Shown here in pieces: positions 1 to 7,724 of a stretch of DNA of 19,961 bases. The first letter of the stretch is position 1. The number at the start of each line of letters is the position of its first letter. The stretch is from Candidatus Dormiibacterota bacterium (GTDB lineage Bacteria; Chloroflexota; Dormibacteria; UBA8260; Bog-877): positions 3,800-23,760 of the forward strand of contig PKXR01000043.1 of NCBI GenBank assembly GCA_003133485.1, in the 5' to 3' direction. Under the pieces are notes generated by a model that was not told where the DNA came from, did not search any database, and saw only the letters and a program-made list of their open reading frames with translations. Position numbers and translations under genes: made by a program.

Positions 1-1
1 T

Positions 2-49
2 TGTAAGAGCAACCACATCGTGGGCCAGGAGGCGTCGGACATACCTTGA
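2..49 (+). CDS. Possible 3' end of an upstream gene (15 residues visible)
   Basis: One frame is open from the left edge and reads CKSNHIVGQEASDIP before TGA at 47-49. That stop overlaps the TTG start of the next gene (TTGA at 46-49), an arrangement resembling other junctions in this window. Too little is visible to name a family. The reading rests on the overlap and on an AGGAGG at 27-32 lying inside it as a ribosome site for the next gene. A chance open frame is quite possible. Confidence 0.3.
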   Translation, partial: CKSNHIVGQEASDIP

Positions 50-465
50 AGCTACCGCGCAACGCACGTGACCTGCCGACCAGGATCGCCACCGGCGCCT
101 ACATCCTCCACGCCGGCCTTGAAAAGTGGAACGCCGATGAGACGCGCGCCAAGGGCCTGCACTCCCTGGCCAGCGGCGCCTTCCCGTTCCTCCGCCGTAT
201 CCCTGCGGGGCCATTCGGCAGGCTGCTCGCCGCCGGCGAGATCGCGACCGGTGCGGCCCTGCTGACCCCGGTGGTTCCGGCTTCCTTGGCCGGGGGGGCG
301 CTGACCCTCTTCTCGGGAGCTCTGATCTCGATGTATTTGCGGACGCCGACTATGCACAAACCGGGCAGCGTCTGGCCGAGCCCCCAGGGGATCGCCGTTA
401 GCAAGGACGTTTGGATGCTGGGAATCGGACTCGGGCTTTTGCTGGAAGCGGCTACCGAGGAGTAG
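46..465 (+). CDS. DoxX-like small integral membrane protein
   Basis: A 139-residue protein with hydrophobic stretches at about residues 59-76 and 78-96, and another near 122-135, separated by short polar loops. It resembles DoxX/DoxD-like membrane proteins, in which a GEI-type motif follows a loop (here AAGEIATGAALL). The biochemical role of this broad family is not settled, so none is assigned. The start is TTG at 46, with AGGAGG 13 bases upstream. It overlaps a possible upstream stop codon, which suggests coupled translation. The gene converges on the deazaflavin-dependent reductase gene across 126 bases in which I see no clear terminator. The family assignment is by overall look rather than a diagnostic catalytic motif. 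Confidence 0.6.
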   Translation: MKLPRNARDLPTRIATGAYILHAGLEKWNADETRAKGLHSLASGAFPFLRRIPAGPFGRLLAAGEIATGAALLTPVVPASLAGGALTLFSGALISMYLRTPTMHKPGSVWPSPQGIAVSKDVWMLGIGLGLLLEAATEE

Positions 466-591
466 GCACCGCGGCTTCGATCAGCCGGGGCAGGACGATG
501 CGGAAAAGCTGGGCTTGCGGAGCTACCCGCGCGCAGTCAACAACAGCGCCACCTATCCCAGAGTGGGACTAGGCCAACTCCCTTAGCTCGG

Positions 592-1014
592 TCACTCCTC
601 GGCCGTCAGCTCCACGACCGGAATCACCCGCTCCGTCTTCTCTTGGTACTCGCCGAAGCTTGGGAAGCGTCGGACCTGCTCCGCATAGATTCGGTCATGT
701 TCCGCCCCCTGGACGGGCACCGCCTTGACCGAGATGGTGTCCGTTCCCACCTCCACCTTGACCGAGGGATGTGCGATCAGGTTGTGGTACCAGTCGGGAT
801 TGGTCGGCCCACCCCTTTTGGTGGCGAAGACGAACCGCCGCCCGTCCACATCGAGATACATGATCGGGTGGACCCGCGCTTGCCCGCTCCTGGCCCCTAT
901 GGTGTGGAGTAGAAGCACGGGTGCCCCTTGAAAATGGCCCCCGATCCGGCCCTCGTTCGCCCGGAATTCGTCGATGACGCTCTTGTTCCAGTCGCTAGGA
1001 CTGCTGCTCAACAC
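592..1014 (-). CDS. Nitroreductase/deazaflavin-dependent oxidoreductase (Ddn/F420-binding split-barrel family)
   Basis: A 140-residue protein of usual length for the Ddn family, whose members use reduced F420 to reduce quinones, nitro compounds or other substrates. The diagnostic blocks are present: TIGARSGQARVHPIMYL (about residues 38-54) and GGPTNPDWYHNLIAHP (about 68-83), the latter ending in the typical WYHNL. The start is given as GTG at 1014. The adjacent TTG at 1011 is equally possible and sits at a better distance from the GAGGTG just upstream. Family membership implies an F420-making host or scavenging, but no F420 biosynthesis gene is in the window. The natural substrate cannot be read from sequence. 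Confidence 0.88.
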   Translation of the reverse strand: MLSSSPSDWNKSVIDEFRANEGRIGGHFQGAPVLLLHTIGARSGQARVHPIMYLDVDGRRFVFATKRGGPTNPDWYHNLIAHPSVKVEVGTDTISVKAVPVQGAEHDRIYAEQVRRFPSFGEYQEKTERVIPVVELTAEE

Positions 1015-1260
1015 TCACCTCGCCTACGCCTTTCCTTCTAAAGACATGCCAGCACTACCATATCGAGCCCGGTCCCGCGCCGCGGTCGCCACGATTGTGA
1101 CCTCCGAACCGAGGAATTCACGGGAGCGGATCCCGATCCAGCGCCACGACACTTCACTTCGGCAGATCGGGCCAAGCCGAGCCTCCGCGACCGTGCAACG
1201 CTCTGGTCTGCTGATCGCGGGGAGCAACCGAGAGAGCTCCGGCCTGCCAGGCAGGGCCCG

Positions 1261-1524
1261 CTAGCGGACAGGACCAGTAGGAGTCCGCAGGGCGGCGAGT
1301 CGGCGCCGGTATTCCTCTTCGTCGATCTCTCCGGCGGCGAAACGGCGAGCAAGGATCTGCTCGGGCCCCCGGGGATGCCCCGGACCTTGTCCGTTGAAGA
1401 ACCGCCGCCTCCTGGAGAACATAAAGATGCGCATGACAAGGCTCACCACCATCAGCACCACGATGATCCCGAGGAGCCAGCCCCCTAAACCGAACGGGCG
1501 CCAGAAGAACAGAAGGAAAGTCAC
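1261..1524 (-). CDS. Small membrane protein with C-terminal SHOCT domain
   Basis: I place the start at GTG 1524 because GGGGAG lies just upstream; an in-frame ATG at 1572 would add 16 residues with no good ribosome site. The 87-residue product has one strongly hydrophobic segment (about residues 12-35), a basic patch RRRRFF, then a SHOCT motif (about 55-80: EQILARRFAAGEIDEEEY). SHOCT domains are short C-terminal helical hairpins found on many membrane or secreted proteins. They are thought to mediate oligomerisation or binding, but no precise function is established. The gene lies between the deazaflavin reductase and the J-domain gene on the same strand, with gaps of about 250 and 190 bases, so no operon is obvious. 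Confidence 0.75.
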   Translation of the reverse strand: MTFLLFFWRPFGLGGWLLGIIVVLMVVSLVMRIFMFSRRRRFFNGQGPGHPRGPEQILARRFAAGEIDEEEYRRRLAALRTPTGPVR

Positions 1525-1713
1525 GTTACCGCTCCCCGCCCACCTGATCTGGATTGTGCCGCATGGTCGCATCCTACCCCAGCTCCGGTCTGCGAAAAGG
1601 GGCGACTTCCTGAGAACTTAGGAGTAGTCCTTCCTCCTCCGCGCGTGCGCCCTATCTCCAGGCTGGCTTCGCTCCCCGGCTTCCCTGACTTCCACGAGTG
1701 CGCGCCCGGCACG

Positions 1714-2304
1714 CTAGCCCCACGCCCTGGTCCACCAGGCCGGCTTGAATTGGGTCGCCATTCCGCCGTTGGAGGCATATTCAAACTCGATCCCCTGATC
1801 GCAAAGATCGTCCAGGACGGCTTCTAACTCTGGCCTGTCAACCACCCACAGCACCCCGCCCCGGGTCCGGTTGTCCACCACCGAGAAACCCTGAGCGCGG
1901 AGGTCGGCGGCCAACTTAACGGTCCCCGCGGGCGTCGCGAGTTGACCCGTCGGTGAGTCTTGCTGCGGCTTGCCTCCAGAGGCCCGCGCCGCTGACCGAG
2001 GTGCAAAGTAGGTAGGTGCAGCTGGGTAGTCCGCTTGCGGCGCTGACCGGAGCGTCTCGTCATATTTTCGCCGGGTGGTGGCGTCACTCAGGGTCAGGAA
2101 AGCGTTGTTGATGGCCGCCATTCGGGCCTGGGCAGCCCGGTCACTGTTGCGATCGGGGTGCCACCGCTTGGCCTGGAGTCGACGTCCCCGACGTAGGTCT
2201 GCCGGGGACGAGCTCCTAGCCACCCCCAGCAGGGCATAGAGATCACCGCCATCGATTCCGTCGGAATATTTAATCCTGATAATTCTGACGGCTCCATATG
2301 GCAT
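1714..2304 (-). CDS. J-domain (DnaJ-like) protein with a distinct C-terminal domain
   Basis: A 196-residue protein. Residues about 21-85 form a J domain with the HPD tripeptide at 49-51 (KRWHPDRN), which in this family stimulates Hsp70 (DnaK) ATPase. The helix III/IV part (MAAINNAFLTLSDATTRRKYDE) is intact. A Ser/Ala/Pro-rich linker (86-125) leads to a compact C-terminal region (126-196: LAADLRAQGFSVVD, VLWVVDRPELEAVLDDL) that I do not recognise as zinc-finger or DnaJ-C substrate-binding domain. It may choose the client. The start is uncertain: the paralogue at 9034-9318 begins at the residue matching I11 or K12 here, where this copy has ATT instead of ATG, so I use the upstream ATG at 2304. 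No dnaK or grpE is nearby. Confidence 0.85.
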   Translation of the reverse strand: MPYGAVRIIRIKYSDGIDGGDLYALLGVARSSSPADLRRGRRLQAKRWHPDRNSDRAAQARMAAINNAFLTLSDATTRRKYDETLRSAPQADYPAAPTYFAPRSAARASGGKPQQDSPTGQLATPAGTVKLAADLRAQGFSVVDNRTRGGVLWVVDRPELEAVLDDLCDQGIEFEYASNGGMATQFKPAWWTRAWG

Positions 2305-2455
2305 CGGGAAGAACGATGGCGGCCTCGGCCGGGCGCGGACCGGTCGCGGTATCCAACTCGGCGGCTTGTTCAGTACAGCCAGGCGACCTCGATTTGGATC
2401 TGGAGGCGCCGACCGCGGCAGGTATTTCGCGCGCGGGACTGGTCAAGATGGCTCT

Positions 2456-2971
2456 ATGCGATCGCTGATCCTGTTCCGCCACGGTAAGTCCGACTGGCAG
2501 ACCGATACAGAGGGCGAAGATCTCCGTCGGCCGCTATCGCAACGCGGTCGGAGAGCGGCGCGGACGATGGGTCGGTTTCTCGCTCTGGCTGGGGAGGTGC
2601 CTGACAGCGCCATCACCTCCCCGGCCCTGCGGGCCACTGAGACGCTGCGGCTGGCCAAGGCAGCAGGCGGATGGAGCTGCCCGGAGCTGAGCCGGGAGGG
2701 GCTTTCTGGCGACGTCAGCGCAGTGCTGGAGGAGATCCGGGCGGCGCCCGCGGTCGCCGAGGTGCTCCTTATCGTCGGCCACGAGCCAACCTCCTCCCAC
2801 CTCGCCGAATTCCTCATCGGTGGCGGATCGCTGAGGCTGCCCACGGGGGCGCTGGCAAGAATCGACCTCAATGTCGCCGATTGGACGAATGCAGGCATCG
2901 GATCTGGTCAGCTTGCTTGGCTGGTTCCGCCCCGGCTCTTCCCGAAGCGGAGCTTTGACTTCGCCGATTAG
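2456..2971 (+). CDS. sixA: SixA-type phosphohistidine phosphatase (histidine phosphatase superfamily)
   Basis: A 171-residue protein beginning at ATG 2456; the frame is open further upstream, but the RHG motif normally sits within the first ten residues. R8-H9-G10 (LILFRHGKSDW) carries the phospho-accepting histidine. SPALRATET at about 55-63 supplies the second arginine, and H109 (IVGHEPTS) is the distal catalytic histidine. The length and the RHGKSDW sequence fit the SixA branch, which removes phosphate from protein histidines; the target protein is unknown here. It is transcribed away from the J-domain gene and converges on pepF across about 180 bases. Other small histidine phosphatases share this fold, so SixA is the most likely rather than a certain name. 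Confidence 0.82.
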   Translation: MRSLILFRHGKSDWQTDTEGEDLRRPLSQRGRRAARTMGRFLALAGEVPDSAITSPALRATETLRLAKAAGGWSCPELSREGLSGDVSAVLEEIRAAPAVAEVLLIVGHEPTSSHLAEFLIGGGSLRLPTGALARIDLNVADWTNAGIGSGQLAWLVPPRLFPKRSFDFAD

Positions 2972-3150
2972 GGCTCCGGTCGGTGCCGCTGGTGAACGTT
3001 AGAGCTGAGGGGACGGCCAGGCGGCCGGGGAGCAGAACTCCAAATTCGGTACGGTGCCTCATTGGAGGTGCGCGTCACTGGCCGGTATGTCGTGCCCGAT
3101 TGCGGTCACGGGCAGCCCGACCAGATGTGGGCTGGGGTGCTCAGTCAAAA

Positions 3151-5004
3151 CTAACTTCGACTCCCCGCTCCCACCCATGATTGTTCCGCGAGATCAATCC
3201 ATGACTTGATCAATGCAAATGCCGGATCGACCCAGCGTCTTTCCGAGATATCAATACCCAGCGGTGCGAGCAACTCGGCAGGACTCCGCGAGCCTCCGGC
3301 CCCGAGCAGTTCTAGATATCTTGGTACAAATGCCGACTGGTCCTCACGGTATTTCGCATAGAGTGCCAGCGCCGCCAAGTCAGCAAAGGCATAGGAATAT
3401 GTGTAAAAGCGCGTCGAAATGAAGTGGGGGATCGCCGACCAGGCAACATGATATCCGACGGGTAATTCGACCATGTCGCCATAGTATTTTCGATTCTCCT
3501 CGACCCAGAAACGCGATAGGCGATCCGGATTTAGACTCTCGCCCTTCTCCTTCGCGGCATACGACCGCTGCTCGTAACGGGTCATCGTGGTCTGAGTGAA
3601 GACGGTGAGAAACGATCTCTCTACCCGCGAGCCGATCAGCGCTCCTCGGACCTCCGGGTCTGCCTCTCCCTCCAAGAGATCGTCGAAGAGCAGCTGCTCC
3701 GCGAACGTGGACGCAACTTCTGCAATTGCCATTCCCGTCTCATAGCTGAAGGGCGACTGCCGTCCTTGGGCGAGTGAGCAATGGAGACCGTGACCGAGCT
3801 CGTGGGCCAGCGTCTCGAGATCGCGCTTGGAGTCCGTGAAGTTGAGCAGCACATATGGTGACTTGTCCTGGGCCACGCCTGCACAGAAGGCTCCACCCTG
3901 TTTCGCCTTGCGAGGCTCCGCGTCAATGCGGTGCTCGGTGAAGAACCGAGCGAGGATCTGTTCTGCTTCGGGAGAAAACCGCCTGGCGGAATCAAGCACC
4001 AGCTGGCTGGCTTGATCAAAGGTGTACGTCCGAGCCTTGCCGACCGGAGCATATTGGTCCGAGAGGAGCAGGGTCTTCAGTCCCATCTTCGCCGCTTTAA
4101 TGCGGAAGTACCGCTGAGCGAGGGAGTAGTGGGCTTCGACTGAATCGATCAACGTATCCACGATGGTGTCGGAGAGGTCATTGGCAAGGTTGGCCTGCTG
4201 CATCGGCAGCGGCTTTGGCGGTTCACCGGATGTGACGAAGTGGCGGAGTCGATCCAGCACCAGCCGGTCACCCACCAAGGTGTCGTAGATCCTCGCGAGT
4301 ACCGGCGCCCATGGCTCGAGTGCGGAGTACAGCGCCTCCAGGGCGCGTTTGCGAACATCCGACCGATCATCGTCGAGGTAGGCGCGGAGCTCGGCGATCG
4401 TGTGAGTGGTGGGTATCCCGGAATCAGGGGTGAATTCCACGGTAATCGCCGAGGTCGTTTGGCTGAAGAGTTGTTGCCAGGCAGACACGGCGGCAGGTGA
4501 CCTTTCCGCCAGTGCCTCCTCTTCCGGAGCGCTGAGGGTGTGTGCAGAGTCCTGGATGAGCCTTTCGAGAAAATGCTGATCGCCGCGCAGCTCCGGGGAA
4601 GCGGCCAGCGCCAGCGCGTGATCCGCCGGCAGGGCCTTCCATTCCAAATCGAAGAATCGCGTCAGGTTGGCAAATTGCACACCGGCCTGATCTGCTGCCG
4701 CGCGAAGGTCCTGGTTCTCCGGCAGGCTACTGTCGGCAAGATAGCGAAGTTCCGCGTACGACGAAGTGGCCTGACTTCGGTTGGTCAGGGCTCCCAGTTC
4801 TCGAAGCAGGGTGGCCAGGCCAGCGGCATCCAGGCCGGTGATTTTTCCCTGGAAGCGGGCCTGAAGGTCGGCCGCATCGGCGACCTCTTGGGCCAGCGCG
4901 GCTCGGGCCTCATCCGCATCGCGATGGATCGGGCGGAGATCCCAACGTATTCCCCGCGCTTTCACCAGCGGTTTTCGCTCCGGGGCCAGGTCCTGGGGTG
5001 CCAT
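3151..5004 (-). CDS. pepF: M3 family zinc oligoendopeptidase (PepF-like)
   Basis: A 617-residue cytosolic metallopeptidase, the usual size for PepF/M3B enzymes, which cleave short peptides in the last steps of protein turnover. The zinc site is HELGH at 401-405, with the third ligand Glu about 24 residues on (E429 in MAIAEVASTFAEQLL). Further C-terminal blocks typical of the family are present (YYGDMVELPVGYHVAWSAIPHF; FYTYSYAFADLAALALYAKY). There is no signal peptide. The ATG at 5004 is preceded by GGAGGT with ideal spacing. A good promoter candidate and inverted repeats lie upstream in the 314-base divergent region shared with the luxR-type gene. It shows no sign of damage. Confidence 0.93.
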   Translation of the reverse strand: MAPQDLAPERKPLVKARGIRWDLRPIHRDADEARAALAQEVADAADLQARFQGKITGLDAAGLATLLRELGALTNRSQATSSYAELRYLADSSLPENQDLRAAADQAGVQFANLTRFFDLEWKALPADHALALAASPELRGDQHFLERLIQDSAHTLSAPEEEALAERSPAAVSAWQQLFSQTTSAITVEFTPDSGIPTTHTIAELRAYLDDDRSDVRKRALEALYSALEPWAPVLARIYDTLVGDRLVLDRLRHFVTSGEPPKPLPMQQANLANDLSDTIVDTLIDSVEAHYSLAQRYFRIKAAKMGLKTLLLSDQYAPVGKARTYTFDQASQLVLDSARRFSPEAEQILARFFTEHRIDAEPRKAKQGGAFCAGVAQDKSPYVLLNFTDSKRDLETLAHELGHGLHCSLAQGRQSPFSYETGMAIAEVASTFAEQLLFDDLLEGEADPEVRGALIGSRVERSFLTVFTQTTMTRYEQRSYAAKEKGESLNPDRLSRFWVEENRKYYGDMVELPVGYHVAWSAIPHFISTRFYTYSYAFADLAALALYAKYREDQSAFVPRYLELLGAGGSRSPAELLAPLGIDISERRWVDPAFALIKSWIDLAEQSWVGAGSRS

Positions 5005-5172
5005 GTCTACCTCCGTCTGGGGCCGATCGAGGGGGGCGCGGTCAGGTGGGCCGGGTCCGCCGCCGGTACAGCCTCGGAAACCCCGGGTGCTGGTCCGGGC
5101 GCCCTCTCTCTGGGGGTCGCCCCGGCCGGCATGTGGTCAGAGGGCCGGTACCGCTCGCAGTCCCGGATCGGG

Positions 5173-5201
5173 ATGATCCAGGGGATACTCTCAACTGTCA
5201 A
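5173..5201 (-). promoter_or_regulatory. Candidate sigma-70-type promoter for pepF overlapped by an inverted repeat
   Basis: Reading leftwards, TTGACA (5201-5196) is a perfect -35 and GATCAT (5178-5173, 4 of 6 consensus) a -10, 17 bases apart. The -35 lies inside the inverted repeat TACTCT-N9-AGAGTA (5186-5206), and the -10 lies inside GGATC-N5-GATCC (5165-5179). A repressor binding either repeat would block the promoter. Transcription would start about 160 bases before the pepF ATG. This is motif matching only. Confidence 0.45.
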
Positions 5202-5279
5202 GAGTAGGGTCTGACTCGTGGGAAGGTCCCGGCTCGGACTTCCGAGACCGATCGAGGGCCAGCGGGCAGTCGGTGCTCC

Positions 5280-5295
5280 GGGCGGTGATCCGCCC
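5280..5295. promoter_or_regulatory. GC-rich inverted repeat just upstream of the LuxR-type gene
   Basis: GGGCGG-TGAT-CCGCCC forms a perfect 6-bp stem with a 4-base loop, ending 23 bases before the ATG at 5319. The AT-rich stretch CATATATC follows directly. No Shine-Dalgarno sequence precedes the ATG, so the message may be leaderless or the repeat may be an operator or 5' hairpin. Confidence 0.3.
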
Positions 5296-5318
5296 CATAT
5301 ATCACGCAAGATCAGCCC

Positions 5319-6929
5319 ATGAATACGCCCGCCGAACCCGGGCCGGGTGACCTCAGTAGTGCTGAGAAGTCGCTTGCAAGTGGCGACTGGCGCGCCGCCG
5401 CCGACCTCGCCCGACGCAGCATTGCGACCAACGACGGCGGTGAGGCACATGCCCTCCTCGCGGTCGCGCTCTGGTGCGGCTACGACACCTCCGCCGCCAT
5501 CGACGAGATGAAGCTTGCCTATCGCCGCCTGGTGGACACTGGCGCAGTTCGCCGCGCCGCCTGGATCGCCTGCTGGACCGGATTCGAGGAGGCCGTGACC
5601 TACGGCGACCGGGCGGTGGCGAGCGGCTGGTTCGGGCGGGCCGCCCGCCTCCTCGAGGACGTCCCCGAATGCCTGGAGCACGGGTGGCTCCTCCTCTACC
5701 GGGCTGCCTTCGACGGCGACTACGAGCGCCTCGCTACCGCGGCGATCGAGGCCGAGACCATCGCCCGTCGTTTCGGCAGCCGTGACCTTGAGCTCTCCGC
5801 CCACGCCGAGCGCGGGCTCGCCCTCGTCCTCCTCGGCGATGTCAATGCTGGCATGGCTCTGCTGGATGACGCGATGGCCGGAGTCACAGCTGGAGACACC
5901 ACCGCGCCCCTCGTCATCGGCGACTGCTTCTGCGTCACGCTCACCGCCTGCGAATTGGCTCAGGACTATGCCCGCGCCGAAGAGTGGTGCCGCATCGGCC
6001 TCGCGAGCGCCGGCGACCGCCCCAACGGCTTCCTCAAGGCGAACTGCCTGGCCAGCTACGGCTGGATCCTCGGTGTCCTGGGGCGCACCCGCGAGGGCGA
6101 GGGCAAGCTGCGCGAGGCGCTCGCCATGCTCACTTCCGGGCACTGGCGGCTGGGGCACCGTCAGATCCGCGGCAACGTACTCGTCAAGCTCGCGGACCTC
6201 CAGCGCCGCCGCGGTGATCCGGCGGCGGCGAGCATCCTCCTCCGCGACTGCGGTGACTCTGCCGAGGTCCTGCGCCTCCGCGCCGAGCTCGCCCTCGATG
6301 CCGGTCAGGCCGTGACCGCGCTCCGGCTTGCACAGGAGGTCGAGACGATGACGCGCGGCGCGCGCGACACCCGCCGCGTCCTCTCGCAGCAGCTCACGGT
6401 ACGGGCCGCAGCCGCGGCCGGCGACGCCGAGACCGCGCATGGAGCCTTCGACGAGCTAGAGGCGATCGCCGGCAGGATCGCGACGGTGCCGGCCCGCGCC
6501 TGGCTGGCGTTGGCGCGAGCCGCCCTGCAGGCGCTGGACGGTGACATCGACGCGGCCGTCGCGACCGATCGCGAGGCCGCGCGCCTCTTCACCAGCTGTG
6601 GAACCTGCTTTGACGCCGCTCAGGCGCGTCGCCACGAGGCGTCGCTGCTGCGCGCTGCTGGACGTGCCGACGAGGCCGCTGCCGCTCTCGACGCCGCCCG
6701 GAGTCTGCTCGCCGAGACCGACTCCGTCGGGGGTGCCTCGCCGCTGACCCGGCGCGAGACCGAGGTCCTCCGCCTCGTCGCCATCGGCCTCAGCAATCCG
6801 GCGATCGCCCGCCAGCTCTTCGTCAGCCCTCACACCGTCCACCGTCACGTCTCCTCGGTGCTACGCAAGCTCGATGTGCCCACCCGGGCCGCTGCCGTAG
6901 CCGAGGCGATCCGTCTTGGCCTCACCTGA
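5319..6929 (+). CDS. LuxR-family transcriptional regulator with N-terminal TPR-like helical repeats
   Basis: A 536-residue protein. Residues about 10-465 are Ala-rich helical pairs of roughly 35-40 residues resembling tetratricopeptide repeats, with no Walker A motif, so this is not an AAA/MalT-type LAL regulator. Residues 475-536 are a LuxR/GerE helix-turn-helix (PLTRRETEVLRLVAIGLSN ... VSPHTVHRHVSSVLRKLDV), typical of DNA-binding effectors. The N-terminal repeats probably sense a partner or ligand. Third codon positions are almost all G or C, which creates long false reading frames on both strands. The hemerythrin and MBL genes follow on the same strand and are the likely targets, because a 12-bp palindrome lies in the intervening gap. 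The ATG at 5319 is the first plausible start. Confidence 0.88.
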   Translation: MNTPAEPGPGDLSSAEKSLASGDWRAAADLARRSIATNDGGEAHALLAVALWCGYDTSAAIDEMKLAYRRLVDTGAVRRAAWIACWTGFEEAVTYGDRAVASGWFGRAARLLEDVPECLEHGWLLLYRAAFDGDYERLATAAIEAETIARRFGSRDLELSAHAERGLALVLLGDVNAGMALLDDAMAGVTAGDTTAPLVIGDCFCVTLTACELAQDYARAEEWCRIGLASAGDRPNGFLKANCLASYGWILGVLGRTREGEGKLREALAMLTSGHWRLGHRQIRGNVLVKLADLQRRRGDPAAASILLRDCGDSAEVLRLRAELALDAGQAVTALRLAQEVETMTRGARDTRRVLSQQLTVRAAAAAGDAETAHGAFDELEAIAGRIATVPARAWLALARAALQALDGDIDAAVATDREAARLFTSCGTCFDAAQARRHEASLLRAAGRADEAAAALDAARSLLAETDSVGGASPLTRRETEVLRLVAIGLSNPAIARQLFVSPHTVHRHVSSVLRKLDVPTRAAAVAEAIRLGLT

Positions 6930-6940
6930 TCGCAGGCATA

Positions 6941-6952
6941 GCCCGATCGGGC
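6941..6952. promoter_or_regulatory. 12-bp perfect palindrome between the regulator and hemerythrin genes
   Basis: GCCCGATCGGGC reads the same on both strands and is flanked by CAT-A on the left and C-ATG on the right, giving a 20-bp near-palindrome (6937-6956). It begins 12 bases after the regulator stop codon and lies about 110 bases before the hemerythrin ATG, a natural position for an operator controlling the downstream pair. CG-rich palindromes also arise by chance in such DNA. Confidence 0.4.
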
Positions 6953-7059
6953 CATGTGCACGCCGCTCTCAAAATGGCCGGGTCGGGGGACGACGACCGC
7001 GCCTAGCGTGAGTGATGCTCCTGCTGCATCCATTCATCGGTCAGCACGGAGAGACATCA

Positions 7060-7719
7060 ATGCTTCAGGAGACCACGACCCCGCGCTGCGACACTTCGGA
7101 CATGCGCTTCCCCCATGGCATGCTCCGCGACGCGTTCGCCCAGGCCGGAGCTTTCATCGGCGCCACAGCCCCCGGTGACCGCGCGCGAGCGGCGCAAGTG
7201 GGGTCGTTCTACGAGAACGTGCTTGCCTTCCTTCGCGTCCACCACGGCGCCGAGGACGATCTGCTGTGGCCCTTACTGCGGGAGCGAGCACCGCAGCAGG
7301 CCACGCTTCTTGACCGCATGGAGAACCAGCACGCGGCGGTTGACGAGGTCACCGGAGCTGCCGATCGAGCGGTCGCCGCCTACGTGTCAGACCCGACGGC
7401 CGAGCATGCGGCCGCACTCTTGGCGGCAGTGCGAAGGCTTGCCATCGAGCTCGACGCGCATCTCGTCGACGAGGAGCGAGAGATCCTTCCGTTGGCCGCG
7501 ACGACACTGTCCCAGGACGAGTGGGGAGCGCTCCCGGGTTGGGCGATGCGCCGCTTCGCCGGCGACAAAGTGTGGCTCATCCTCGGTCTCCTCTTTGAAC
7601 AGATGACGAGTGAGGAACGTACGACCACGCTGAAGCACATGCCCACCCCGGTGCGTGAGATGTGGGCGGCGACGGGCGACCACGACTTTTCGGCGTTCAT
7701 GTCAGCGGTTCGCGGGTAA
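7060..7719 (+). CDS. Hemerythrin HHE-domain protein
   Basis: ATG 7060 is chosen because GGAGAG lies just upstream; the frame is open further left without a ribosome site. The 219-residue product has the spaced ligands of a hemerythrin four-helix bundle: H19, H61/H62 with E65 (HHGAEDD), H91, and H134 with E138 (HLVDEERE). These normally hold a non-haem di-iron centre that binds O2 or responds to NO or oxidative stress. The C-terminal 65 residues (about 155-219) are an extra helical segment. The next gene starts 5 bases after the TAA, so the two are probably one transcript downstream of the LuxR-type regulator. Whether it stores oxygen, senses or repairs cannot be told. Confidence 0.87.
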   Translation: MLQETTTPRCDTSDMRFPHGMLRDAFAQAGAFIGATAPGDRARAAQVGSFYENVLAFLRVHHGAEDDLLWPLLRERAPQQATLLDRMENQHAAVDEVTGAADRAVAAYVSDPTAEHAAALLAAVRRLAIELDAHLVDEEREILPLAATTLSQDEWGALPGWAMRRFAGDKVWLILGLLFEQMTSEERTTTLKHMPTPVREMWAATGDHDFSAFMSAVRG

Positions 7720-7724
7720 CCACC

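Noticed and set aside
5007..6440. Minus-strand open frame of 477 codons opposite the LuxR-type gene
   Set aside because: The Gly/Ala/Glu-rich product has no family features. The frame is a shadow of the extremely GC3-rich regulator gene and runs into the pepF promoter region.
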